A stretch of DNA of 64,000 nucleotides, from assembly GCA_004154925.1 (NCBI GenBank), contig QJNS01000093.1, positions 186,001 to 250,000 on the forward strand, written 5' to 3'. Under the pieces are notes generated by a model. The model was not told where the DNA came from. It saw nothing but the letters and a program-made list of their open reading frames with translations, and did no database searches. Each line of letters starts with the position of its first letter. The stretch's first letter is position 1. The position numbers and the translations under genes are program-made. Shown piece after piece: positions 1 to 11,719 of the stretch. The stretch comes from Monosporascus cannonballus. Lineage: Eukaryota > Ascomycota > Sordariomycetes > Xylariales.

Positions 1-590
1 TATTAAAGAAATTATACGCTTAATCACGAAATTAAAATACGTTAACGTTTATAATTATTGGTTTTGCAAAATTTACGTAATAGGAAAGATAAAGATCGAA
101 TAAATACCCATTAACGCCATAATAGCAAATAGGTTAATTAAGCCCTTAAAGTTTTAATAATATCAAAAATTCGTTAAGTTATTAAATCTTTAAGACGTTA
201 CTTTAAGGCTAAAAGAAACCTAGGAAGTATTAATTTATCCCAAACGTTACCCGGTAACAAAAAGCTATTGTCCCCGTTTTCTTCTTATCGTTTTTTCTCT
301 TATAAGTTATTATTACTTTTATTTTTAAACAACTTTAAAGGTAAAGTTAGTAAAAAAGTTTTCCAATAAAGCTTTTGTAATCTAATAGTATAACGTCAAG
401 TTTTAATACCTGAAAATATGGGTTCGAATCCGGTCAGAAGTTTTGGCATCTCGAATAACTTCCTTAATTAATCGAAATATTAATCACCTTTTTTTGTTTC
501 CGTTTTTGCGTTTTATTTATTATTTGTTAAAAGCTAACCATTACGGTATTTCCTTTTTGAGCAGTTGCTTAGTATCATAAAAGCTTCAGC
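1..590. other. AT-rich RIP-degraded sequence
   Basis: Very AT-rich, stop-dense in all frames, with no long open frame. It ends at the start of a copia-type LTR and may be the 3' part of that element, but no coding motif could be read. A tRNA-like relic lies inside it. Confidence 0.5.
371..441 (+). pseudogene. Decayed tRNA-like sequence
   Basis: A 71-nt stretch that fits a tRNA fold. The 7-nt ends (371-377 and 435-441) pair at all seven positions if G-U pairs are allowed. A perfect B-box-type TpsiC segment, GGTTCGAATCC, lies at 421-431. The T stem pairs at 4 of 5 positions. An anticodon stem (396-400 with 409-413) pairs at 4 of 5, and the mismatch is the kind a G-to-A change would give. The D stem does not pair and the anticodon loop is 8 nt, so it is probably a RIPed relic or tRNA-derived repeat, not a working tRNA. 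I cannot assign the amino acid. Confidence 0.35.
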
Positions 591-836
591 TGTTAGTTCC
601 TAACAGCTGGGGGGATATGTTGAACCTAGCAGCGCCATGGCTTAGTTAGCTAACCGATTAATGGAAATGGTTTCGGCCAGTCCGGTATTTTTATCTCTTG
701 GCTACCACTGTTTTTATCTGTATTTAAGGAGGGTTTACCACCTTCATCTTTTATAGAAGACCTTCTAGGGGTCATGCAACCTTTAATACACCTTTTCTTC
801 AGTTATATGCTTCTGTGTGTGATGCAGGGTCTCACA
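591..836 (+). repeat. Copia-type LTR, related to the LTR of element D
   Basis: The 3' half matches 15960-16093 closely: a TATA-like box (721-727), an 'aggagggttt' segment, 'gtcatgcaaccttta' and a terminal GGGTCTCACA. It starts TGTTAG and ends CA. No 5-bp flanking duplication was found, so it may be a solo LTR or the end of a truncated element. The left edge is less certain than the right. Confidence 0.55.
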
Positions 837-2335
837 ATATCCGATTCCCTAACATACATCTTGGTGAGGAAGTTATAATAATCGCGGACCGCGGCAACGG
901 TTACGTCCCGTAAGTAGGTAATCTCATTAAAGCTCGGCATTTTGCGGGCGCGGCGGAGTTCAGAAAAAAAACGTGGGAAAAAGAAAAGAAAAGGCGGGAT
1001 AGTTGAAAGCGAGAAGCCTACTTGTAAAATAGCGGCAGGATTGGCCATGGACTCCACCCCGTTAAACCCGTCAACAGGCGTTGTTGGGGTATATTCCCGG
1101 CTCGCATTTTACCCAGCCAATCAATCAAAAAACGGACCTTAATAGTTGACAGCAAGGGAAGGTAAATGTTATCGCCCTGAAGTTTGAAGCGAGGCCTCAG
1201 CTTGATATATTGCTTACCAAGAGACGAGGGGCAGATATTGCAGTCCCAGGCCAGTGAAGTTTTAATAGGCTTTATCAAGTACTGTTTCTAAGGGTATCAA
1301 ACTATTCGAGCTCGCACAAATATTACGCAAAGAATCGCCTCTTTAACTCCTTATCGTTTCTTTAAAAAAGGTGAAAGAATAATAAGTGGCGGGGAATTAT
1401 ACTTTTACTTTTAATGTCACACTTACTAAGGAGTAGATACACAGCTCTTGAGGGTATATTGGCTTGTAGGAAGCTAGGAAGTGGTGATCCCATTTGTTAT
1501 GCGTGATCCAGTGATATAGGGCTTCGGAAAGGAACAACAATCGCCCGAAGACTCCAGCTAGGGGTGCCCTTTTCCATGACATTTAACGATAAGCATACCA
1601 AACTATGCTTAGCGAAAAGGACGGAAAAGTGTTAACAGTATATGCTGCATGATCCCTAAATATGTGGGCAGGAGGCTTTGGTAAGAAGCTAAAGATTGTT
1701 GCGGATGGTTGACCTATTTTATCGTACCTGTAAGTTGCCAAGATAAGCTTTCACTATTGAAAAATCTGGCGAGACGTTGGTATTTCAGGAATGGGAAGTG
1801 GCAGGTCATTTTGTCAGGTCCCTTCCCTGGGCTTTCCAGTCTCACCCACCATCTTGACGATAATGTGTACGGAGAGGCAGCATCAACGTTAACATCAACA
1901 CTAGTCATTTTAGCCTCTGCGTGCCCGAGGGCATATTCTCGCACCGAATGGGATCCTCCCTTCAAGAACGGTGTTACATTCCTTTGATGAAGAGACTCGT
2001 TAATGAGACCCGACACAGCATGACCAATGCACACCCCCCCATTTGCACACTCTAAGCTGGGCCTATCCCGGAGAACAAATTGTTATTTTACAGCCCAATT
2101 CACTAGATATTCTTATAGAAGTGGATCTTTTATGATAATTTACACCGGGAGCTTTATGGTTATCATGAGATTTAGGGAAATCTTTTGCTATGGCGTTAAG
2201 GGATTTCCTTTTGGCGGTCAACTCCGTCTACTACTTTTTAAAGCTATTCCTAAATTCCTATATATCCTGCCACTTTGCGTAACCCCTATTAGGGTCCGTT
2301 ATTTTAATTTTCTTCCTGGGTACAGGCGTTAAAGC
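837..2335. other. Non-RIPed low-copy island, no recognised gene
   Basis: About 1.5 kb with near-normal base composition inside AT-rich sequence. Open frames of 60-106 codons occur on both strands (for example 1714-2034 minus and 1709-1987 plus). They overlap each other, have no recognisable motif, and give no convincing spliced model. It could be single-copy chromosomal DNA or a gene fragment. I see no function in it. Confidence 0.4.
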
Positions 2336-2791
2336 TTTTATTTTGATTTTTTCTTGCGAAATTAATATTTTAAGCCTGCGATTTTTGCGGTTTAGAGGTT
2401 AATAATTTTTCCAGCCTTATTAATTAAGGTCCTAAAATTGGGTTTAATTTTATCCAGTTCGTTTTCCAGCTTCCTAAATTGGCGCTTTAGATTATGGCTT
2501 TACATCGAAATAAAGAATACGTTTTAGGATTGTTCTTAACGGCTTTTCTTTTTTGGAATAACCGGCCGACGACTAATATTAATTAGTCTTAAGTTTAATA
2601 AGAGCTTTTTAAAGTCGAATAATACAATTCCCGCCCAGAAGAAACTTAACAGGATATTAGATAAGATAAAGGCTTTTAATAAAACATTATATTAAGTATT
2701 AAGAAACCTTTGTTTTGATATAAATGCGAACGGATTATTAGATTATCACTTACGTGTATTAAGGTAATAATAATATTTTAACGAAAAAAAT
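2336..2791. other. RIP-degraded AT-rich spacer
   Basis: AT-rich and stop-dense. Nothing recognisable was found up to the LTR fragment at 2792. Confidence 0.4.
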
Positions 2792-2967
2792 TATGACGGC
2801 TAGGTGGTTTAACCAGTTATTAAACGTTAATCGTACGGGTTTATATTAATTAAAACGTCGTAAAAGTTTAAACAATAAATATAATAACGTATTACGTTTC
2901 GTAAAACTAAAAACGTTTTTAAATCACGATATATTAACAAACGATTAATACTAAAATATTGAAGTAG
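2792..2967 (-). repeat. Truncated LTR of the E1/E3/E5 Gypsy group
   Basis: Starts TATGACGGCTAGG, matching the LTR edge TGTGACGGCTAGG of element E1 with one G-to-A change. It continues alongside the E1/E3 LTRs for roughly 150 bp, including the 'aataacgtattacgtttcgtaa' stretch. The rest of the LTR is missing where the ~270-bp repeat begins. The reading direction of the LTR, by comparison with E1 and E3, is minus. Confidence 0.6.
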
Positions 2968-3236
2968 TGCGGGGTGTTATACCTATGATCAGGCTCGGCT
3001 GATCAGAAAGCCCGGATCTTATAGGTATATTAAGAAGTTCTTTTTCGCCATAAGTTTAACCCCTGGGTATTACCTGCCGAAATTATTATTCGGCATATTT
3101 TTTTATTATTTTAGTTATCGAGATTTAATATTAGCAATATAATCGGATTAAGTTTTTTATTTTGATAATCTTATTATGTACTATGATATAAAATGAATTT
3201 TCGTACTGATCAAAACTAATTCTCCGCTTTACCACA
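2968..3236 (+). repeat. ~270-bp repeat family A, copy 1
   Basis: Aligns end to end with 22898-23169 with mostly transition differences. Shared landmarks include the near-palindrome TGATCAGGCTCGGCTGATCA and 'tattaagaagttctttttcgcca'. It begins TG and ends CA, so it could be an LTR. A purine-rich GTGCGGGG precedes the TGTTATA motif, as a polypurine tract would. The better-preserved copy 2 has inverted termini, so a MITE is also possible. Confidence 0.55.
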
Positions 3237-3904
3237 ATTTATTTAGCTGCTAATGAAAGGAAACTGGCTTTAGTTAGTTGCCGAAATAATTTTCGACTTT
3301 TTAATTAATAATTGAAAAAAAAAAAATGTTTTTATTAAAAACGCGAATAATCGTATATATAGTTATAAAAATATAAAAAAGCATATTATATTTTATAATA
3401 TAATGACGTTATGAATAACTGATAACGACGAAGCGATTTCGGATTATTATTAATTAAAGGAGATATTTTGGAATTAAGCGTTTACGGGACTTCATCCGGA
3501 GCCAGACTTTTAACAAACCGATTTCGGAAAATTATATATCTAAAGATGTACAGGTTTGAAGATATGGATTAATTACGTATATTTTAAATTAACCGCAGGA
3601 TTTAGAATGTGATATATTTTTTAAAAGCTTTAACTTAATAAGATAAAATTTAGATATTTAGAAATAGGTCGATAAGTGCAGAATTAATTAAAATTAAGCA
3701 TTAATTAATTAGGTGAAAAAGGCTTCACCTGAGCGGTCTGTAATCGGTTACCAATAAGAGTTTATTTTTTAGCTAAAGAGAAAAGAAAGGGAAGATAAAA
3801 ATACAGTTATGTATGTTCGGATATAAGGCGTTGCGCTAGTGCTGCTTGGTACCGGCGTTTATCCGATGTTCTATAATAGGGCTCCATATAGCCCCATTAT
3901 ATTA
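3237..3904 (-). other. Spacer containing a possible 3' LTR of element E0
   Basis: Non-coding. Read on the minus strand, a run of Gs is followed by TAATATAATGGGGCTATATGG at about 3904 and below. This looks like a polypurine tract followed by an LTR start with TG mutated to TA. Such an LTR would be the 3' LTR of the minus-strand element E0. No matching 5' LTR was found, so the assignment is tentative. Confidence 0.3.
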
Positions 3905-6900
3905 CCCCCTATTTTTCTTAAGAAGGGTTAATTTATTACAAAATTAATAATTATGCTAATTTTTAGCTTTTAATTGGTCCGAAATTCGGGAATTTGTCGA
4001 TTTCCGAATTAGGCCTAATTTAGGTTATTAACTATAAGCTAATTATATATTAAATAAGCCTATATATAAAAATGCGCTTACGTCTTTACCTGTTTTAATT
4101 TTTGTTTTTATAATAACAACTTAATTTAAAACGTTAATATTTATTAATATTGATAATAATGTTTTGATGCGTTATTTCGTAATAACTTAAAAACTAATTA
4201 ATATGTTATAACCCCGCGAAAATACCCCGTAAAAAGGACGTTCTTACGGTTTTAGGCCCCTTTAATAAGTCGGAATCCGCCAAAATATTTCGTACGTTAC
4301 ATATTTACATTACCCTAAATAAATATGCCGCCCGTATTTAGGATATACCTTATTTTATTTATATAGTTCATTTTGCGGAAAACCCAGACGCGTTTTATTT
4401 AAATTAACAAAATATGTAATTTGTTTATATATTATTTATTTATTACTTTTAAAATATTTATTATCATAAATAAAAAAGTAATCCGTTATTAAGTTTACGT
4501 TAATTATAATTATAAATATCCCGAAATAAATACTTTTTTTTATTTTTGTTAATATATTTGTTGAACGTAATTTCCGTGTTATTTGCAAATATTTCCGAAT
4601 TTTGTTCAGAAATTAACACGTTTTACGAAATTACTTTTAATTACGATTACCGAAACCGTAGTAAATTTGCTTTTTTTCATAATTTTTATATTATTATTTT
4701 GCCGTTAACCTTAATTTAACGGCTGTCCGTATTTCAGAAAAAGCGGGTACCAAGGCCTTATTTTCGCGTCTTAAATTTTCGTACGTTATTTATTCCGAAA
4801 TAAGTTTATTCCCTTAATTTTTAATTTATGCATTGCTTATACGTAGGTTAAGCTGTCGGTTTTGCCGGTCCTTCCGCCCAATATAATAAAAAACGTATTA
4901 AATATAAACATAGCAAATTTTGCTATATAAATTGCTTTTGTAATATTTCGCGTTTTTCCCGTACCGCTTATTAATATACGTTACAAACTAAATTAATAGC
5001 TATTAATAATTTTATTATTAGCATTTTCGAAAACGTCGTAATTATAATTTAAATAATTAAAAAAATAATTTTAACTTTATTAAAATTTATTATAAATAAA
5101 GCTAAATAATCGCGTACTTTAAATACGTAATTTTTACGTAATATTAATATTAAAAATTTGTGAGGTAAATCGTTAAATGTATAAGTTTTCAAAAAATAAT
5201 CAAATAATTGCGTAACCGGTATAGCATTTTTATAATTTTTATTCCTTTTTAATATGTTTTATTCCTAAATAATGAAAACATTATTTAAGGCCTATTTGCA
5301 AATTATATAAGGCTATTTTTAAGCGGTTTCCCCAAATATTTTGCATTATTTATACATTGCCCGACCGGTGTTTTTGGGCTGGACTTTTACCCGTTTACTT
5401 TCGGGTGGTATATTGGATTTGGGGTTTATTATTAATAGCTATATTGCCATATTTTCTTTTCGAATTACTATAAAACCGCCATATTTGCAAATATTTTAAA
5501 TAGCTTTTAAATTAGTTTTATATAACCTGATTACTTTACGTAGATTTGGCGTATAAACCCTTTTTTTATTTTTTTAATCCCGACTTAAAAGATATTTTCG
5601 ATTTTAAATTCTGGTTCGTTATTTTTTTTTAAAATAATAGAAAAAGGTTACGTATATGCGTTAATTTAGGACGGTAAGGGGTTACGACTTATACGCCTTA
5701 ATAAATTAACGTAAAAATTAATGATTTTAATTACTTAATATTTGGCTTAAAGTTATCGTAGTTTTTTCGACGGCTAAGGAATAACGATATTTTTTAAGGA
5801 TAACTATATATTATTGTTAATTTCGTATTTTTCGGCGGGACAACCACGTTTATTCGCTATTTCCTCCTGGGTTTGCTAGGACGCCGTTATTGAAGCTTAA
5901 TCGAATTCCGTATTTTTTCGTAATTGTCTAATAAAATCTTCCGTTTTTATACGTAAATCTTTCTTAATTGCCGAATTACTTTTTATTTAGGGAATCGGGT
6001 TAACGGAATATTCGTAAAATAAGTAAAAAAAATTTAATTTTATCGAAATCGTATTTTAATTATTAATTATAAATATTACCCCCGGAAAATATTTATTCCA
6101 TTTTTATTAAGAATATATTACGAAACTTTATACATAAATTAATATTTCTTAATTAGCCTTTCCCGTAACATTATTGGTATATAAGTAATATACGGTAAAA
6201 AACGTTATTTTATCTTTATTAATTCGTAAAATCTGGTCCAAAATTTCCTTACTTAATTAGTTCCCTTATTATTTATAATAGCCTTAAAAATATAAATTTT
6301 TAATATATTTTTATACATATTTTCGAATATATTTTTGCGTTCACTATACGTATTATTTTTAGGTTTATTATTTCAAATAATTAATTTATTATAATTAATA
6401 AAAAATATAAATTATATTTAAAAACGGTTAATAAGTTAGTTATAAAATCAATTAACAATTCTTTATAAAATCGTTCGGGAAACGGAAATAACTTTAATAA
6501 TTTTTTTCTGGTTTTTCTATACGTTCTTATAGCCGTATACCTTATAATTCCGGTAAAACTACTTTATTATATAATATATATCCGGCCAGGAAAAAACTTT
6601 TCGAAAATAGCGTTATCGTTACTTTTTTGCCTAGGTAACTTCTTATATAAAAATTATAAATATTTTATATTAAAGTTATTTTAAGCGGTTTTTAATTTAA
6701 AATTTAAAAATGTTCCCGAAATTAAAAAAAACCCTTAACGTGCAAAATATATTTTACGATCAATATTAATAAATTTAATTTTGTAAAAAAATTACATTTT
6801 TTAGTAATGGTTTTAATAATACGATTCTAATTTTTGTTATATTTTAACGTTATATTTTAAAATTTTTGAAAATTTTGGTAATATTAAAATATTTACGTTT

Positions 6901-9640
6901 TTTACAATAACCCGTTATTTTTAATTTTAATATTATTAATCGTTATTATATTTTCGGCGTATTTCCATTATTTTGAAAATAATATAAATAATTATTTATT
7001 TTTTATTAATTAAAATGTTCATATGCTTTTCCGATTATCGTTTTTTTAATAAGCATACTTTGTTTTTTACGCAAAAATATATCAGCCTTAATATTTAAAT
7101 GGCCGGTACGGAATTTAAAGTAAAAATTAAAACGGAATAATTCCTTTAAATATTTTATTTAACGTTCGTTTAATTTTTAATAATTATAAAATACTTTAAA
7201 TTTCTGTAGTTAATAATAATTTTAAATAAGGTTATTACGTTACGTAATTTTATATTTTACGATGTTAATTAATTTATTATTATTAAAAACTCTTTATGAT
7301 GCATATCGAAATTAATTTTAACAAGATTTAATTTTTTAAAATAATAAGTAACTGGGCATAATATTTTTAATTTATCAAACTGGGATAAACAATTTTTAAA
7401 TATTACCTTTAAATAATTTATTTTTAATAATATAAATTTTTCGGGATTTTATCACTTCAAAATTAATTCCGTTATAAAAATATTTTTAAAATATTTAAAT
7501 GTTATTTTTTCTTTTTTCCCTTAACAGAATACAGTTCGTTTCCGAGTTAAAGCTATTAATAATATTAATATATCCGCGTAATGGGTTATAAAATCGCAGT
7601 AAAAATTTGCGAACCCCAGGAAATTTTGGATTCCTTTAAACGTTTTGGAAATTTCCTATTTTTTAATTGCGCGTAATTTTTCGGGGTTTATTCGTATCCT
7701 TTTTCCGGCATTTATAATAAATCTAAAATATTTTATTATTTTTACGGGGAATTTGCACCTAAAGATATTTAGATTTAAATTTCTTTTTTAAACGGCTTAA
7801 AACTTTTTTTACTTTTTGCCTATAATCCTCCTTAGATCCGGAGGAAAAAATAAAGATGTTATACATATACGTTAAACAGAAAACGTCGAAATACTTCCTT
7901 AAAACCCTGTTAACGTATCGCTGGAAAGTTGGGGAAGCCCCGTATAAGCCGAACGGTATTATTAACCATTCGTATAAGTCGAAGCGCATTCGGAATATTA
8001 TTTTTTATTTGTTTCTTTTTTTAATCCTGATTTTATAAAACGTTATTTGGACGTTTATTTTCGTAAACTATTTAACGTAAGAAAATAATCTTAAAATTTC
8101 CGAAATCAAGGGTAAAAAGTAAAGGTCTTTTTCAGTTATTATATTTAATGCCCGATAATTATAACAGCAACGTAATTTTTTTCCAGGTTTTTTTATAAAT
8201 AAGATCGGAGCCTTTGCGGAAGAATTGCTTACGCAAATATATTTTTTATTTAGGGGTTCCGTTAGGGTTTTTCTTAAAATTAATACCCGTTTTTTAATTA
8301 TATTATATAAAAGCCCTTATAATATTAAGAATTCCTTTCTTATTTCGTTTTTACGTAATAAAATTATATAGTTTATTCCGGGTCGGAATGGGAATAAGGC
8401 GTTACTTAATTTTTTATCGAATAACTTTCGAAACGCTTTTAATTTAAATGGAAATTTTTCGTTAATTTTCAATTTTTTTCTTAAATATTAACACCTTATT
8501 AATATTAGCCAAAATAATTGAAAATAATTAATTTTTCTGTTTAATCATTTTAATCTTTTTTATTTTCCGAAATTCCGCCCCGAAAACGGTAATTAAAATT
8601 TTTTTCGTTTTACGAATTGCTTATACGTTATTTTTTAGGTTTTATATTTTTTTCGTAAACCTTTATACGACCTATTACGTTTGCCGTTAAAAGGTGTTCT
8701 TGTGTTACGTATACGATATTATAATGCTTTATTTAAGGTTTTTCCAAAATTAAGGGGGTAATTAAGGTCATTAATAATATATACGAATATTTTAATTTCG
8801 AAACCATCGATATCTATTTCTATATATGTTATTTCCTTAATTTCTTTTTACTATGGTTGGTTTGTTTCCCAAACTTTTTTTAATCCGCATAATTTATTAA
8901 AATATACAATAACCGTAAGCATTTTACGAACGTTTCGTTTATTATGGTAAAATATTTATATTTTTAATTAATAAAAACGTTTAGCAATTTTTTTAATTAA
9001 TATTTATATCGATAATAAATAAAGTACCGTTTATATTTTGTTTCGGAATTTTTATTTCGGCTTAAATTACCTTTTATTTTTAACTACGTTAATATTTAAG
9101 AGTCATTTTTTTCTGTTTTCAAATTCCGATTTTTCGTTTTCGTATGCTTTTAACGAATTAATTTTTCTTTGCAATTTTTTTGCTAGTAAAAATAGGTAAC
9201 GGTTTGCCTTATAATTAAGATGTTTATAACGCAAGTAAAAACCTTTCGCTTTACGAACGTTCCGTTCCTTTTAAATTATTTATTGCGCGTATTATTTCGG
9301 CGTTAAAGGTAAGGTTTAATGTTTTTATTTTTACCGTCTTACTGCCGAAATACCCGTTATATTTATGTCATTATATAGGTTATTTCCTGCTTAATTATTA
9401 TTATTTAACTAAAGTATTAAAAATTATTTACTCTTTTTTGCCGCGTTTTTTTAAGGCGCCCAGTAATTTCCATTATTTTATTTACTTGTATATTATAACT
9501 TTTAAAAAAATCTCTTAAAATTAAAACTTAAATAAGTTTTTTATTTAATGTTTTTTTAAGAAGATAAATTTTGTTTCCGTTAACCAGGTAATTGTTTCCG
9601 TATTTATTAACGTTTTTTCGAATAAATAATAAAATAATGA
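3905..9640 (-). mobile_element. Degenerate Ty3/Gypsy element E0 (minus strand), limits approximate
   Basis: Gypsy-type pol can be read in pieces on the minus strand. Reverse transcriptase lies around 7759-8260. An integrase central region with a 'KPYGKL'-like segment followed by a 'P.P.RF....S.DFI'-like pattern lies near 6420-6620. The order RT then integrase is that of Gypsy. Heavy RIP has filled it with stops. It differs from E1/E3/E4/E5 in sequence, so it is a separate family. The 5' LTR, expected near 9640, was not found. Confidence 0.65.
7759..8260 (-). pseudogene. E0 reverse transcriptase remnant
   Basis: Read 8260 to 7759 on the minus strand. First comes an 'ILF.KKPGKKLR.CYNYRALN' block, which is the RT fingers/palm motif. 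Then 'LPLISEI', and an open stretch with 'PFGLYGASPTFQRYVNRVLR' and 'YMYNIFIFSS'. The last is the YxDD catalytic box of retrotransposon RT with both aspartates replaced, so the enzyme would be dead. The 76-codon open stretch 7759-7989 is the best-preserved part. Confidence 0.8.
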
Positions 9641-9949
9641 AGATTTCGTATTATCGATTTACTTTAAGTTCCGAAAACGTTTGGTTACCTTTTTTTATGC
9701 CAATTATTATATTATTTGTATAATACCTAAAGGAAACTAATGGCGTTATATGAGTTATTTAGATTTTTAATAATATAATAAATAATAACCTTATATTATA
9801 TATTAGTTTCGAACTCTTCGTATAGAACGTAAAATTATTTACGAATTCCTTTTATAAAAATAACGTTTATCTAAAGTTTATAAGTTATAAATATGTATTA
9901 TCCAGAGAACTTTTATTAGTTCTATTGAACTTTTCCGGCCAGAATAACG
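9641..9949. other. RIPed spacer between head-to-head elements E0 and E4
   Basis: Neither the 5' LTR of E0 (reading left) nor that of E4 (reading right) could be identified here, although both elements should start here. The LTRs may be deleted or too mutated to see. Confidence 0.35.
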
Positions 9950-10079
9950 GCTTTTATTTAGCTTTTATTATGAATTCGGTTGGCTTGCATAAAATTAAGG
10001 AAGCCGGAGCCTTACGATAAAAAGGGCAACCTTTAAATCTTTTTATTTTAGGTACGAATTTACTTTCATTTTTTAAACT

Positions 10080-11000
10080 TTAGCGACACGGCGGATTAAA
10101 TTCTAACCGTAAAAATATACTTAACGGGAGATATTATTAATTAATTTAAAGTTACTATTACGAATTTCTTAAAAATACGAAAATCGGATAAAAAAGATTT
10201 TATTAATAAAATTCTTTTACTTTATACTAATTTCAAAAACAAAATGTACGATAATTTTGACAATTCGGATAAAAATGATTTACGTTTAAGTATACTGTAA
10301 CCTTTAAAAACTTTACGGCCAGAGCCGGATAGGGAAATAACGAAGCCAATATCTTTATCGATATATTTTATAAAGGGTTAAAAAATGATATAAAAGATAG
10401 AATTATTCAAATTAAGCGATTAATTACCCTGGACCGGAATATCGCGAAGGTAATTAAAATTAATAATCATCAGTTTAAAAAACAATAAAAAAATAATATA
10501 TTTTACGTTCGGGATATAACAAGTCTAACTAAGGGAAAAAACGAAATACACCTTTTATTTCTTACGGAACAACACCAGGATTTATGGAATTTGGCGTTAA
10601 TTACAAATAAAATTGGAATTAAATTAAATGCTTTAACTATGACAAAATGGAATATAAGGCTTATAAGTATAAAAAACTCAAAAGGCCATAATAAGATAAC
10701 TAAATAATTATACCAAAGCGATAATCCAGAAATAATTAAGGAAATAATAGGAGAGTTATTAATATAATCCGGGCAAAATACGTATTAGGCTTACGACAAA
10801 AAACCCAATATAGATTATTACGATAAAAAGTTCGGTAAAAAATACGAAAAACTAGAAAGCTAATTTAATAAATATTGCAAACGTAATAGAAAGCGTTATA
10901 AGGGTAATTGCACGAATATCAAGATTAAACAAAAAAGTTTATTTTGGAATACCTAATTAATACGGCAAAATATATGCCATATATTGTCGACGACAAAATT
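10080..11000 (+). pseudogene. E4 gag remnant
   Basis: The core near 10315-10470 reads 'FTARAG.GNNEANIFIDIFY', then 'KGLKNDIKDRII'. This is the retrotransposon gag pattern in which a short helix-rich segment ends in 'YKGL.D.I.D'. Equivalent segments occur in E5 (about 34360-34560) and E1 (31340-31440, minus strand). Stops and frameshifts break it. The downstream zinc knuckle is not clearly preserved. Confidence 0.6.
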
Positions 11001-11719
11001 ATCCCGATTACGAAAAGTAAAAATAATATATTTACGAATGAATTACCCGTATGTATTATAAGGGATTTAATTTTCCAAATCGTATCGGTAATAATAAGGA
11101 CGATAAGTAATAATATCGATATTTTCGAATTATAACCTTAGGAAATGTTTAAGAATTGGCCGAAACAAAGACTTAATTTTAAAAAAAAATAATACCTGCA
11201 AAAAAAGCTTTTTTATTATCATAAATAGTATAATTATTAAACAGAAACGGAATGAATTCAACGTACAGTAAAAAGTATTTTTAGAAAGTTATTACGGATT
11301 TTTATTTTTAATTGGTATTTATTATAAATTTTTATAAAAAGAAGGTTTTTAAGGAAAAAATACGTTAGTTTATAGGCGAACTTTGGGAGGATTATTAAAA
11401 TAACGCATAATAGGATATAGTCGTAAATATAAGAAGATAACTTATTTAATAAGGAGAAAAATTGCAAAAGAATCAAGAATAATTAAAACGACTTAAAGGA
11501 ATAATATGACGGCAATAACGACAAACATAATAATTTAACGCGTTAAACGAAAAAATGTGAATAAAGTTCGATAAATTCGAATAACAGTTAAAAAAAGGTT
11601 ACTTATAAAAAACCCATAAAATAACGAACGCTAAAGAAATTAAAAGAAGTTTTTAAAAGAGGTTTCAAATGCGACGATAAGAAATATTAATAACTTTATT
11701 ATTTTAGATATATAAATCG

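Noticed and set aside
1714..2034. 106-codon minus-strand ORF in the left island
   Set aside because: No homology that I recognise, and a plus-strand frame covers the same bases.
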